This document shows, piece by piece, positions 40,659 to 50,004 of a stretch of DNA of 64,000 nucleotides. Below the pieces are notes generated by a model. The model had not been told where the DNA came from. It saw only the letters and a program-made list of their open reading frames with translations, and did not search any database. The number at the start of each line of letters is the position of its first letter. The stretch's first letter is position 1. Both the position numbers and the translations under genes were made by a program. The stretch is from Methylobacteriaceae bacterium. Lineage in GTDB: Bacteria; Pseudomonadota; Alphaproteobacteria; Rhizobiales; Beijerinckiaceae. The DNA lies in the NCBI GenBank assembly GCA_020638195.1, contig JACKJC010000003.1:310001-374000 (forward strand). Reading direction: 5' to 3'.

Positions 40659-41917
40659 GCGTCGAGACGACCGCGCTTCCCTCCGGCATGCGGATCGTCA
40701 CCGACCGCATGGACGGCGCCGAGACGGCCTCGGTCGCGGTCTATGTCGCGGTCGGTTCGCGCAACGAGGAAGCGCAGGAACACGGCCTGTCGCATCTCAT
40801 CGAGCACATGGCATTCAAGGGCACGCGCAGCCGCGACGCGCTGACGATCGCCGCCGAGATCGAGGAGGCGGGCGGCGACATCAATGCCGAGACCGCGAGC
40901 GAACACACCGCGTATCTTGCGCGTCTGCTGCCAGGCGAAGTGAATCGCGCTCTCGAGATCTTCGCCGACATTTTGACTGATTCCGTTTTCGACCCGCACG
41001 AACTCGATCGTGAAAAGAATGTGATCCTGCAGGAGATCGCGGCCGTCGAGGATGATCCCGACGATCTCGTGATGGAGCTGATGGATCGCGCGGCCTATCC
41101 CGACCAGCCGCTCGGCCGTCCCATTCTCGGCACGAAGAAGACGGTGAAGTCCTTCGATGGCGGCATGATCCGCGCCTATCTCGACCGCTTCTATGGCGCG
41201 AATTCGCTCATCGTCTCGGCGGCGGGCGCTGTCGACCATGCGGAGATTTCACGCGCCGCCGAGCGGCTCTTCGGCGCCATGCCGCAGGTCAGCGCGCCCG
41301 CCTACGAGCCCGCGCGCTATCGCGGCGGCGAGCAGAAATTGAGGCACGGCGCCGAGCAGGCCAATGTCGTCATCGCCTTCGAGAGCGTCGGCCATCGCGA
41401 CAAGGACGCTTGCGCCGCCCATGTCTTTTCCGGCGCGGTCGGCGGCGGCATGTCCTCGCGCCTGTTTCAGGAAGTGCGCGAGAAACGCGGCCTCGCCTAT
41501 ACGATCGACAGTTTCAACTGGTCCTACGACGACACCGGCCTGTTCGGCCTGCAGGCGGCGACCGATCCGCGCGACGCTGCCGAATTCGCGCGCGTCGCCG
41601 TCGATTGCCTCGCGCTCGCCGTCGAGGACCTGACCGAGGCGGAGCTGCGCCGGGCGAAGGCGCAGGCCAAGGTGTCGCTGCTGACGGCGCTCGAATCCTC
41701 ACCCGCCCGCGTCAACCAGATCGCCCGCCAGACTTCGATCTTCGGCCGCGTTCTTGCACGTTCCGAAATCATCGGCGAAATAGATGGCCTGACACTCGCC
41801 GATGTGCGCGCCGTCGGCCGCAGGCTGCTGTCGAGCGCGCCGACGCTTGCGACCGTCGGGCCGACCGGCAGGGGCCTGACGGCCGATCGCGTCGCCGAGC
41901 GATTGAGGACGGGCTGA
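40655..41917 (+). CDS. M16 family zinc metallopeptidase (processing-peptidase-like)
   Basis: The protein has 420 residues and the inverted zinc motif HLIEHMAFKGT (HxxEH) near residue 47; the downstream zinc-ligand glutamate is probably in ETASEHTAYLARL. It contains an M16 N-domain and a C-domain with SRLFQEVREKRGLAYTIDSF, the conserved R-Y pair region. It resembles the beta subunit of mitochondrial processing peptidase. The natural substrates in bacteria are unclear. It is coupled to thrC by a four-base overlap and to the GNAT gene by a three-base gap. Confidence 0.92.
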   Translation: MSVETTALPSGMRIVTDRMDGAETASVAVYVAVGSRNEEAQEHGLSHLIEHMAFKGTRSRDALTIAAEIEEAGGDINAETASEHTAYLARLLPGEVNRALEIFADILTDSVFDPHELDREKNVILQEIAAVEDDPDDLVMELMDRAAYPDQPLGRPILGTKKTVKSFDGGMIRAYLDRFYGANSLIVSAAGAVDHAEISRAAERLFGAMPQVSAPAYEPARYRGGEQKLRHGAEQANVVIAFESVGHRDKDACAAHVFSGAVGGGMSSRLFQEVREKRGLAYTIDSFNWSYDDTGLFGLQAATDPRDAAEFARVAVDCLALAVEDLTEAELRRAKAQAKVSLLTALESSPARVNQIARQTSIFGRVLARSEIIGEIDGLTLADVRAVGRRLLSSAPTLATVGPTGRGLTADRVAERLRTG

Positions 41918-41920
41918 TCC

Positions 41921-42553
41921 ATGGCCTTGTTTCGACTGGGGCCCAGTCACGATCACAGCGCCTTCGTACGCGGCGATGGCGTCTTTCTGCGCCCTGCCGA
42001 AATGGGCGATTTTCCCGAATGGTCGCGCCTGCGCGAGCATAGCCGCAATTTCCTCACTCCCTGGGAGCCGGTCTGGCCGTCCGACGATCTGACCCGCGCC
42101 GCCTTCCGCCGCCGCATCCGGCGTCATACCGAGGAAATGGCGCGCGACGAAGCCTTCCCCTTCCTGATCTTCCGCGCGCGCGACAAGGCGCTGGTCGGCG
42201 GTTTGACCATCGGGCAGATCAGGCGCGGCGTCGCCCAGGCCGGCACGATCGGCTACTGGGTCGGCGTCAATTATGCGGGGCAGGGCTACATGTCGCGGGC
42301 CCTGCGCGCGGCCGTCGCTCATTCCTTCGCGAGCCTGCGTCTGCATCGCGTGGAGGCCGCCTGTCTGCCCACCAACATGGCCTCGATCCGGGTGCTGGAG
42401 AGCGCGGGCTTCAAGCGGGAGGGGCTGGCCCGGTCATACCTGCGCATCAATGGCCGCTGGCAGGACCATCTGCTGTTCGCCGTGCTGGAGAACGACCCGC
42501 CGCTGCCGCCACGCCTGCGCTTGCGCAACGAGCTGGACGGCGGGCGCGCCTGA
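41921..42553 (+). CDS. GNAT family N-acetyltransferase (RimJ/RimL-like)
   Basis: The protein has 210 residues. The acetyl-CoA-binding region is GYWVGVNYAGQGYMSRALRA, with the Q/R-x-x-G-x-G/A motif, and the fold continues with LHRVEAACLPTNMASIRVLE and SAGFKREGLARSYLRINGRW. This matches the RimJ/RimL subgroup, which acetylates protein N-termini or small molecules. The N-terminal FRLGPSHDHSAFVRGDGVFL is common to the alphaproteobacterial RimJ-like proteins next to the M16 peptidase. It probably shares the thrC-M16 transcript. Confidence 0.9.
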   Translation: MALFRLGPSHDHSAFVRGDGVFLRPAEMGDFPEWSRLREHSRNFLTPWEPVWPSDDLTRAAFRRRIRRHTEEMARDEAFPFLIFRARDKALVGGLTIGQIRRGVAQAGTIGYWVGVNYAGQGYMSRALRAAVAHSFASLRLHRVEAACLPTNMASIRVLESAGFKREGLARSYLRINGRWQDHLLFAVLENDPPLPPRLRLRNELDGGRA

Positions 42554-42666
42554 GCCTGCCTTGCCCGCGCGGGCGAGAGGCTTTACCAGTCAAACTTCCG
42601 ACACGAACAGGGCGCACCCCCCGGTCTGAATTTCGCCTGGGCGGCCGCCCCCGAGAGAGAGAATTC

Positions 42667-45534
42667 GTGCGTTTTTTCCGATTGCTTCTGGCCGTCCTGG
42701 TTCTGGCCCTCGAATGCCTGCCGGCCCACGCGATCGAATCCGTGCGCGTGCCGCTCGATTCCCAGGCGATCGACCTGACGCGCGCCATCGAATCCTATTC
42801 GTCCCAGGGCGACCGCCTGCAGGTCTCGACCGCTCCAGGTTCGGATGGCATCGTCCGTCGTATCGAAGTGCGCGCCAAGCAGGAAGGCGCGCGCCCGTCC
42901 TGGATCGTGTTCGCGCTCACCAACGATACCGACGAGCAGATCGAGCGCCTGCTGGTCGCCCCACATTTCCGGCTGGTGGGATCGGGAGTCATCTGGCCCG
43001 ATCTCGGTGGCGTGCGCATCAATGCGATCACGGCGAGCCAGGGCTTCCCGCCGGAGGCCGACGACAATCCGGACGCCGACGTCTTCCGCATCACGCTGGA
43101 TCCCGGCACGACCGTCACCTATGTCGCCGAGTTGCGCACGCCCAACCTGCCGCAGCTCTACCTCTGGGACCCGGACGCCTACAAGGATCGCGCGACAAGT
43201 CTCACGCTCTACAAGGGCATCGTCATCGGCATTTCCGGCCTGCTGGCGCTGTTCCTCACCATCGTCGTCGTGGTCAAGAGCGCGGTCATCTTCCCCGCCG
43301 CCGCCGCGCTCGCCTGGGCGGTCTTCGCCTATGTCTGCATCGATTTCGGCTTTTTCGCGCGCGCCTTCGGCGTCGGCGTGGAGGCGGACCGGTTCTGGCG
43401 CGCGGCGGCCGAGACGATCCTGTCCGCCACGCTCGTGGTGTTTTTGTTCGCCTACCTCAATCTCAACCGTTGGCATGTGCGCGCCTCGCATGTCGTGGCG
43501 CTCTGGGTCGTCTTCCTGCTCGCGCTGCTGGGGCTCGCCTGGTACGACCCCTCGGTCGCCGCCGGCGTCGCGCATATTTCGCTCGCGACCGTCGCGGGCG
43601 CGGGCCTCCTGCTGGTCGTCTATCTCTCGACGCATGGCTACGAGCGCGCGATCATGCTCATCCCGACATGGTTCCTGCTGCTCGCCTGGGTCTGCGCGGC
43701 GGGTTTCGCGGTCACCGGCGCGCTGTCGAACGACATCGTCGGTCCGACGCTGATCGGCGGCCTCGTGCTGATCGTCATGCTGATCGGCTTCACCGTCATG
43801 CAGAACGCTTTCGCCTCGGGCGGCCTCGCGCAGGGCGCGATTTCCGACGTCGAGCGCAAGGCCCTGGCCGTGACCGGCGCCGCCGACGTCATTTTTGACT
43901 GGGACGTGCCGGCCGACCACATCTACGTCAGCCCCGAGGTCGAGGCCCATCTCGGTATCGAGCGCGGCGATCTCGAGGGGCCTGCCACCAACTGGCTCGA
44001 AATCCTGCATCCCTTCGAGCGCGACCGTTATCGCGCTTGCCTCGACACGTTGCTCGAACAGCGGCGCGGCCGCATCAACGAAGAGTTCCGGCTTCGCGCG
44101 GCCGACGGGCATTACCTGTGGTATCGCCTGCGCTGCCGCCCCGTCGTCGGCGCGGACGGCGAGGTGATCCGCGTCGTCGGCACGCTGGTCGACGTCACCG
44201 ACGAGCGCACGGCGCAGGAGCGCCTGCTGCACGACGCCGTGCACGACAATCTGACGGGACTGCCCAATCGCGAATTGTTCTTCGACCGGCTGGAGGCCGC
44301 GCTCTCCTTTGCGCGCGCCGACGCAGCGCGTCCGACGGTGCTGTGCGTCGACATCGACCGGTTCAAGCAGATCAACGAAACCATCGGCATTTCGGCGGGC
44401 GACTCGATCCTGCTGACCGCTGCGCGACGACTTTCGCGCCTGCTGCAGCCGCAGGACACGCTGGCGCGCGTCTCCGGCGACACATTTGCCGTGATCGTGC
44501 TGTCGGAAAGCAATCCCGAGCACGTCGTGCAACTGGCTGAGACTATCCGCCGCGCGCTGGCGACGCCGGTCTCCTTCGCCGAGCGGGAGATCGCGCTTTC
44601 CGCGTCCGTCGGCATCGCGCTGTTCGATCCGCAGACGCACGCCAAGCGCGACGACATGCTCAAGGACGCCGAGATCGCCATGCGCCACGCCAAGCGCGTC
44701 GGCGGCAACCGCATCGAGGTCTTCCGGCCGGGCATGCGCGGCCAGCGCTCCGACCGACTGGCGCTCGAGGCTGACTTGCGGCGCGCGCTGTCGCGCGGCG
44801 AGATCAAGGTCTATTTCCAGCCGATCGTGCGGCTGGAGGATCGCACCGTCGCCGGCTTCGAGGCGCTTCTGCGCTGGGATCATCCGAGCCTCGGGCGACT
44901 CGGCCCGGACGTCTTCATTCCGATCGCCGAAGAAACCGGCGTCATCGTCGAACTCGGCGTCTTCGTTCTCGAGCGCACGGCGCGCGAACTCGCGGCATGG
45001 CAGAAGGCGCTCGACGTCGAGCCGCCGATATTCGCCTCTGTCAACGTCTCCTCGCGCCAGCTCCTGCGCCACGATTTGCTGCAGGACGTGAAGAACGCAC
45101 TGACGCGCTCAGACGTCATCCGCGGCACGCTCAAGCTCGAGCTCACCGAGAGTCTCGTGATGGAGAACCCGGAATATGCCGCGCAGATGCTGACCCGCAT
45201 CAAGAACCTCGGCGCCGGGCTGTCGCTCGACGATTTCGGCACCGGCTATTCCTCGCTCGCCTATCTCCAGCGTTTCCCCTTCGACACGATCAAGATCGAC
45301 CGTTCTTTCGTGCAACAGAATTCGTCCGGCGCGCGACCCGTGATCCTGCGCTCGATCGTCGCGCTGGCGCACGATCTCGGCATGGAAGTCGTGGCGGAAG
45401 GCGCGGAAACGGAATCGGACGCGATCGAGCTCTACCAGCTCGGCTGCGAATTCGCACAAGGCTATGCCTTCGGCCATCCGATCAGCGCGCTCGACGCGCG
45501 CAAGCTCGTGGGCGCCGCGACAGAGGCCGCATGA
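42667..45534 (+). CDS. membrane sensor with PAS, degenerate GGDEF and intact EAL domain
   Basis: The 955-residue protein begins with a signal peptide (LLLAVLVLALECLPAHA). A periplasmic domain of about 160 residues follows, then seven or so membrane helices (from KGIVIGISGLLALFLTIVVV), a layout like the 7TM DISM sensors. A PAS domain lies at about 400-520 (WDVPADHIYVSPEV). The GGDEF domain starts at HDNLTGLPNRELFFD (525), but its active site reads ARVSGDTFAVIV (about 600), so the cyclase motif is degenerate. The EAL domain (EALLRWDHP, about 731; LSLDDFGTGYSSLAYL; IKIDRSFV; VVAEGAETESD) keeps the catalytic motifs. It is probably a c-di-GMP phosphodiesterase. The start is a GTG. Confidence 0.92.
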   Translation: MRFFRLLLAVLVLALECLPAHAIESVRVPLDSQAIDLTRAIESYSSQGDRLQVSTAPGSDGIVRRIEVRAKQEGARPSWIVFALTNDTDEQIERLLVAPHFRLVGSGVIWPDLGGVRINAITASQGFPPEADDNPDADVFRITLDPGTTVTYVAELRTPNLPQLYLWDPDAYKDRATSLTLYKGIVIGISGLLALFLTIVVVVKSAVIFPAAAALAWAVFAYVCIDFGFFARAFGVGVEADRFWRAAAETILSATLVVFLFAYLNLNRWHVRASHVVALWVVFLLALLGLAWYDPSVAAGVAHISLATVAGAGLLLVVYLSTHGYERAIMLIPTWFLLLAWVCAAGFAVTGALSNDIVGPTLIGGLVLIVMLIGFTVMQNAFASGGLAQGAISDVERKALAVTGAADVIFDWDVPADHIYVSPEVEAHLGIERGDLEGPATNWLEILHPFERDRYRACLDTLLEQRRGRINEEFRLRAADGHYLWYRLRCRPVVGADGEVIRVVGTLVDVTDERTAQERLLHDAVHDNLTGLPNRELFFDRLEAALSFARADAARPTVLCVDIDRFKQINETIGISAGDSILLTAARRLSRLLQPQDTLARVSGDTFAVIVLSESNPEHVVQLAETIRRALATPVSFAEREIALSASVGIALFDPQTHAKRDDMLKDAEIAMRHAKRVGGNRIEVFRPGMRGQRSDRLALEADLRRALSRGEIKVYFQPIVRLEDRTVAGFEALLRWDHPSLGRLGPDVFIPIAEETGVIVELGVFVLERTARELAAWQKALDVEPPIFASVNVSSRQLLRHDLLQDVKNALTRSDVIRGTLKLELTESLVMENPEYAAQMLTRIKNLGAGLSLDDFGTGYSSLAYLQRFPFDTIKIDRSFVQQNSSGARPVILRSIVALAHDLGMEVVAEGAETESDAIELYQLGCEFAQGYAFGHPISALDARKLVGAATEAA

Positions 45535-46190
45535 TGGACAGACGTGCTTTTATTGGCGGCGCCGCGATGGCGCTCGCCTCGGGTTTCGCCCGCGCCGAAG
45601 ACGAATTTCGCGGCGACGATGGCAAGCCCGCGCCGACCTGGCGCCTGCCGTCGGAAATCTCGCTCGACCTTCCGGGCCTCATCGTCGCCGGCGGCAAGAG
45701 CCCAGACGCGATGCTCTACGAATTCTTCGACTACAATTGCCCCTGGTGCAAAAAGTCGGAGCCCGACCTGCACAAGCTCGTGGTCGGCGACAAGGATTTC
45801 AGCCTGATCCTCGTGCAGAACGCCATTCTGTCGCTTGGCAGCGTGCAGGCGGCGAAAGTGGCGATGGCCGCGCGCGCGCTCTACGACGACAGGAAAGCTT
45901 ACGCGCTGCATCGCGCCATGCTCGCCCATCGCGGCCCGATCGACGGTATGGGCGCGCTCGGCCATGCGAAGAAGCTCGGCCTCGATGCGAAGAAGCTGGA
46001 AGAGAAGGCCGACGGCGAGGACATGCGCAAGCAGCTCATTCTGCACGTTCAAACCGGCCGGGCGCTCGCCATGGACGCGACGCCCTCCTTCGCGATGAAT
46101 GGGACGGGCGTCGGCGGCTGGCCAGGCCCGAAGACGATCGCACGCATGGTCAAGAACGTGCGCGCCTGCGAACGCATCACCTGCTCGTAG
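45531..46190 (+). CDS. DsbA family thiol-disulfide protein
   Basis: The protein has 219 residues. The N-terminus MMDRRAFIGGAAMALASGFA looks like a Tat-type leader (twin Arg) or a Sec signal. The thioredoxin-fold active site is EFFDYNCPWCKKSEPDLHKL with CPWC, and a cis-proline region lies near ATPSFAMNGTGVGGWPG. The size and C-terminal half match DsbA/DsbG-like oxidoreductases of alphaproteobacteria. It overlaps the stop of the EAL gene (ATGA), so the two are coupled. Its partner is not identifiable. The ATG at 45534 is an alternative start. Confidence 0.82.
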   Translation: MMDRRAFIGGAAMALASGFARAEDEFRGDDGKPAPTWRLPSEISLDLPGLIVAGGKSPDAMLYEFFDYNCPWCKKSEPDLHKLVVGDKDFSLILVQNAILSLGSVQAAKVAMAARALYDDRKAYALHRAMLAHRGPIDGMGALGHAKKLGLDAKKLEEKADGEDMRKQLILHVQTGRALAMDATPSFAMNGTGVGGWPGPKTIARMVKNVRACERITCS

Positions 46191-46191
46191 C

Positions 46192-46953
46192 ATGGCCCGC
46201 TACGATTTCGCCGCTACCCGGCTGTTCGTCGAGGCGACCCTGCATACCGGCGCCCAGATCGCCGCCGGCCCGGACCGCGCCAATTTCCTGCTCAACGTGC
46301 TGCGCCTGAAGGAAGGCGACAAGATCCTCGTCTTCAACGGCCGCGACGGCGAATGGCTGGCCTCGATCGCTCAGGCGAAGAAGCGGGAAGCCTTCCTTGC
46401 TGTCGAGGAACGCACGCGCCCGCAGGAAGGCGGGCCGGACATCGACTATTGCTTCGCGCCGCTGAAACACGCGCGGCTCGACTATGTCGTGCAGAAGGCC
46501 GTCGAGATGGGCGCGGCCCGTCTTTGCCCCGTCCTGACGCGGCGCACCCAGGTCTCGCGGCTCAACCTCGAGCGCATGCGCGCCAATGTGGTCGAGGCCG
46601 CCGAGCAATGTGGCGTGCTGCGCGTCCCCGAGGTCGCGGCCGAAGTCCCGTTCGAGCGGATGATCGCGCAATGGCCGCACGACCGCCTGCTCGTGTTTTG
46701 CGACGAGGCCGCCGAAATCGCAGATCCCATCGAGGCGCTCGTTACCTCGCGCGAACAAGGGGCGCGGGCGGTCGGCCTGCTGATCGGCCCGGAGGGCGGT
46801 TTCGACGAGAAGGAGCGGGCGCTCGCCCTTTCCGCCCCAAATGTCCTGCGCATTTCGCTCGGGCCCCGCATCCTGCGCGCGGACACGGCGGCTGTTGCAG
46901 GAATGGCGCTTATCCAGAGCGTTTTCGGAGATTGGGCGGGATCAACGACCTAG
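46192..46953 (+). CDS. rsmE: 16S rRNA (uracil1498-N3)-methyltransferase
   Basis: This SPOUT-class methyltransferase has 253 residues, an N-terminal PUA-like part (ANFLLNVLRLKEGDKILVFN) and a knotted C-terminal domain. The motifs KHARLDYVVQKAVEMGAARL, CPVLTRRTQVSR, VEAAEQCGVLRVPEV, GLLIGPEGGFDEKERA and RISLGPRILRADTAAVAGMA identify it clearly. It methylates U1498 in the decoding region of 16S rRNA. It starts one base after the DsbA-like stop. In many Hyphomicrobiales it precedes gshA, as here apart from a small insertion. Confidence 0.95.
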   Translation: MARYDFAATRLFVEATLHTGAQIAAGPDRANFLLNVLRLKEGDKILVFNGRDGEWLASIAQAKKREAFLAVEERTRPQEGGPDIDYCFAPLKHARLDYVVQKAVEMGAARLCPVLTRRTQVSRLNLERMRANVVEAAEQCGVLRVPEVAAEVPFERMIAQWPHDRLLVFCDEAAEIADPIEALVTSREQGARAVGLLIGPEGGFDEKERALALSAPNVLRISLGPRILRADTAAVAGMALIQSVFGDWAGSTT

Positions 46954-47043
46954 GACACGATCTTGCCACTATGTTCGACCAAATGGACAGCTCTTCGCTA
47001 GACATCAGCCGGGACGTCGTTCCGAGAAAGCACTGAGGGCGCG

Positions 47044-47379
47044 ATGCGAAATCCAGACGGCAGGGGCCTGGCCCGACCGATCATCAAGTACTCGGCGTCC
47101 GGAGTTTCCGCTCTCTGCTTCGCGGTTTTGGCAGGACCCGCCATTGCCGGCGGCTGCATGTCCTATAGCGCCGAGAGCGCCACGATCAGCGGCGCCGACA
47201 ATTGCCTCAACGTAGGTCGGCATGTGCGCGTCGAAGCGCAGGTCATGCAGGGCGCGGCGAGCCTCGGCTCCGGATTCCTCTCGCCGCCGGGCGATGGCCC
47301 CCGTCCCGCCGCGATGACGCCGGACGGCTCGACGCGGCTGCGCATGGGCCCTTCCGCGGGCGGCGTCTTCCGGCGCTGA
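47044..47379 (+). CDS. small secreted hypothetical protein
   Basis: The protein has 111 residues with an N-terminal signal peptide (ASGVSALCFAVLAGPAIAGG). The mature part begins GGCMSYSAESATISGADNC, with two cysteines, and ends with a proline/glycine-rich tail (SPPGDGPRPAAMTPDGST). Codon use is normal for the genome and GAGGG precedes the ATG. No family is recognised. It sits between rsmE and the convergent gshA, where most relatives have no gene. Confidence 0.5.
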   Translation: MRNPDGRGLARPIIKYSASGVSALCFAVLAGPAIAGGCMSYSAESATISGADNCLNVGRHVRVEAQVMQGAASLGSGFLSPPGDGPRPAAMTPDGSTRLRMGPSAGGVFRR

Positions 47380-47397
47380 TCACGCCGGCCGCTTATT

Positions 47398-48780
47398 TCA
47401 GAAAACGCATTCTTCGAAAGCCGGCAGGACGCTGCCGCCCCAGCGGGTCTGGTAGCGTTCGATCAGGTCGGCCGCCAGCGGTCGGCCGCTCTCGGCAAAC
47501 CGCTCCAGGACCTCGAGATGGCGCGTTTCGTCCTGGCCGCCGGCGTCCTTGCGCGCGCGACGCGCCAGACCACGCCGCGCGATCGCCAGCGTATCGACCG
47601 CCACATCACGCAGCTTGCGCCCGCGGATCATGGCCGCGAGCCCGAGGCGCGGCGCCTCGTCGCGCAGCTTCTGCCGGTCCTCGGCGGTCCAGTCCGCGAC
47701 CAGCCGCTCGGCCTCGTCCAGCGCCGCGCCGTCGTAGAGCAGGCCGACGAACAAAGCCGGCAGCGCCGAAATATGCGCGCGGGGGCCGACGTCGCAGCCG
47801 CGCATCTCGATGTAGCGTTTGACGCGCACTTCCGGGAACAGCGTCGAGAGATGGTTCGCCCAGTCCGCCATCGTGGCGCGTTCGCCGGGCAATTGCGCCA
47901 GCCGGCCCGCCAGCAGGTCGCGGAAATTGCCGCCGGCGACGTCGTGATAATGGTCGCCGCGCTTCACGAAATAGAGCGGCACGTCGAGCGCGTAATCGAC
48001 GAAGCGCTCGAAGCCCATGCCGGGCTCGAAGGCGAAGGGCAGCATGCCCGTGCGCGCTCCATCCGTGTCGCGCCAGATTTCCGAGCGCATCGACAGCATG
48101 CCGTTCGGCTTGCCGTCGGTGAAGGGCGAATTGGCGAAGAGAGCGGTCGCGACCGGCTGCAGCGCCAGCGACACGCGCAGCTTGCGCACCATGTCCTGTT
48201 CGCTCTGGAAGTCGAGATTGACCTGCACGGTCGAGGTCCGGAACATCATGTCGAGGCCGCGAGAACCGACCTTGGGCATGTAGCGCATCATGATGCCGTA
48301 GCGCTGCTTGGGCATGATCGGCGTCTGCTCGCGCGTCCACAGCGGGCTCATGCCGATGTCGAGGAAGCCCATGCCCAGGGGGGCGGCGACCGCCTTCACG
48401 TCCGCCATATGCTGGTCGAATTCGGCTTCCACCGCATGGACATTGTCGAGCGGCGCGCCGGACAGTTCGAATTGTCCGCCGGGCTCGAGTGAGATCGCGC
48501 CGCCGCCCTGCTCGTCGAACAGGCCGATCAAGGCCGCCCCGTCCATGATCGGCGCCCAGCCGGTGCGCGCCTGCAATCCCTCCAGCAAGGCGCGAATGCC
48601 GTTGTCCGCGCCATTGCGGCCCTCGTAGGGCACGGGGGACTTGTCAGCCGTATAGAAGGGAATTTTCTCGTGTTCGGCGCCGATGCGGAACTGCTCGGGC
48701 GCCTTGCAGCCGGCCTCCATCCACGCCACGAGCTCGTCGCGAGACGAAATATGCGTGGTGTCTGTCACATCGCGCGCCAT
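47398..48780 (-). CDS. gshA: glutamate-cysteine ligase
   Basis: This enzyme makes gamma-glutamylcysteine, the first step of glutathione synthesis. The 460-residue form belongs to the plant/alphaproteobacterial type. Conserved pieces are FRIGAEHEKIPFYTADKSPV, ISLEPGGQFELSGAPLDNVH, LDIGMSPLWTREQTPIMPKQ, RYGIMMRYMPKVGSRGLDMM and the metal/substrate region VKRYIEMRGCDVGPRAHIS. I chose the ATG at 48780, preceded by AAGGGA and close to the family N-terminus; the frame extends 33 codons further without support. It is divergent from ispH. Confidence 0.93.
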   Translation of the reverse strand: MARDVTDTTHISSRDELVAWMEAGCKAPEQFRIGAEHEKIPFYTADKSPVPYEGRNGADNGIRALLEGLQARTGWAPIMDGAALIGLFDEQGGGAISLEPGGQFELSGAPLDNVHAVEAEFDQHMADVKAVAAPLGMGFLDIGMSPLWTREQTPIMPKQRYGIMMRYMPKVGSRGLDMMFRTSTVQVNLDFQSEQDMVRKLRVSLALQPVATALFANSPFTDGKPNGMLSMRSEIWRDTDGARTGMLPFAFEPGMGFERFVDYALDVPLYFVKRGDHYHDVAGGNFRDLLAGRLAQLPGERATMADWANHLSTLFPEVRVKRYIEMRGCDVGPRAHISALPALFVGLLYDGAALDEAERLVADWTAEDRQKLRDEAPRLGLAAMIRGRKLRDVAVDTLAIARRGLARRARKDAGGQDETRHLEVLERFAESGRPLAADLIERYQTRWGGSVLPAFEECVF

Positions 48781-48834
48781 GCGGGTCCCTTGCGCCACTC
48801 GTGTCGGCATCGGCCGGAACAATCCGCATCGGCG

Positions 48835-48869
48835 GGCGGCGTCCGCCGCTTTGATAGTCGGACGCCGCC
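48835..48869. repeat. inverted repeat between gshA and ispH
   Basis: GGCGGCGTCCG and CGGACGCCGCC are perfect 11-base arms with a 13-base loop (48835-48845, 48859-48869). It lies in the 215-base gap between divergent genes and could be an operator for either one or a structural element. There is no T-run and no other copy that I noticed. Confidence 0.45.
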
Positions 48870-48995
48870 GCCTGCGCAATCCGCAGGCAAATCACTTCGG
48901 CGGGAGACGATCGGCGCTTTGGCCTTGATCGGGGAGGGCAAGCCGGCCATTTAGGGCTCAGGCGGCCATATCGGCCGCAGGGAACATTTCCGGCA

Positions 48996-49994
48996 ATGAC
49001 ATCCGCCCCAGAAGTCCGGTCCAAAAGCGAGCCCGCGAAGACGCGGCAGGACAAGTCCGCGCTGAAAATCGTGCTCTGCGCGCCGCGCGGCTTTTGCGCC
49101 GGCGTGGTGCGCGCCATCGAGGCGGTCGAGCGCGCCATCGAGCGCCACGGCCCGCCGGTCTACGTGCGCCACGAGATCGTCCACAACCGCTACGTCGTGG
49201 AAAGCCTGAAGGCCAAGGGCGCGATCTTCGTCGAGGACCTCTCGGAAATCCCGGATACCAACGCGCCGGTCATCTTCTCCGCCCATGGCGTGCCGAAATC
49301 GGTGCCGGCTGAAGCGGCCTCGCGCAATTTCTTCGCCATCGACGCGACCTGTCCGCTGGTCACGAAAGTACATCGCGAGGCGGAAATCCACCACAAGCGC
49401 GGTCGCAAGGTGCTGCTGATCGGCCATGCCGGCCACCCGGAAGTCGTCGGCACGATGGGCCAGCTTCCGGACGGCGCGGTCATCCTGGTGCAATCGGTGT
49501 CGGAAGTCGGCGCGCTGGAGATCAGCAACGCCGATCCTCTCGCCTATGTCACGCAGACCACCTTGTCGCTCGACGACACCGCCGAGATTGTCGCGGCGCT
49601 GAAGGCGCGCTTTCCCGACATCATCAGCCCTCACAAGCAGGACATCTGCTACGCGACCACCAATCGTCAGGAGGCGATCAAGGCGATCAGCCCTGATGTC
49701 GACGCCGTGATCGTCGTCGGTTCGCCGAATTCGTCGAACTCGCAGCGCCTGCGCGAAGTCGCCGAACGCTCTGGCTGTCCGAAGGCGCAGCTCGTCGACG
49801 GCGCGCGCGATCTCGACTGGTCGCTTTACGGGGACGTCCGCTCCATCGCGATCACCGCCGGGGCGTCCGCGCCGGAAGTGCTCGTCAACGAGGTGATCGA
49901 GGCCTTCGGCAAGCGATTCGACATCACCATTGAGACGGTGACGATGAGCAGCGAGAACACGTTCTTCCCGCTGCCGCGCGAATTGCGGGATTAG
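48996..49994 (+). CDS. ispH: 4-hydroxy-3-methylbut-2-enyl diphosphate reductase
   Basis: IspH makes IPP and DMAPP in the last step of the MEP isoprenoid route, using a 4Fe-4S cluster. The protein has 332 residues. The three cluster cysteines are in CAPRGFCAGVVRAIEAVERA, IDATCPLVTKVHREAEIHHK and KQDICYATTNRQEAIKAI. Substrate-site motifs are RHEIVHNRYVV, FSAHGVPKSV and YVTQTTLS. The N-terminus has about 20 extra polar residues before the domain. It converges with the DMT transporter (10-base gap). Confidence 0.96.
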   Translation: MTSAPEVRSKSEPAKTRQDKSALKIVLCAPRGFCAGVVRAIEAVERAIERHGPPVYVRHEIVHNRYVVESLKAKGAIFVEDLSEIPDTNAPVIFSAHGVPKSVPAEAASRNFFAIDATCPLVTKVHREAEIHHKRGRKVLLIGHAGHPEVVGTMGQLPDGAVILVQSVSEVGALEISNADPLAYVTQTTLSLDDTAEIVAALKARFPDIISPHKQDICYATTNRQEAIKAISPDVDAVIVVGSPNSSNSQRLREVAERSGCPKAQLVDGARDLDWSLYGDVRSIAITAGASAPEVLVNEVIEAFGKRFDITIETVTMSSENTFFPLPRELRD

Positions 49995-50004
49995 CGCGCG
50001 AACG

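Noticed and set aside
42583..45072. 829-codon minus-strand open frame opposite the EAL-domain gene
   Set aside because: The plus strand encodes clear PAS, GGDEF and EAL domains. The antisense frame is Asp/Arg/Gln-rich with no recognisable domain.
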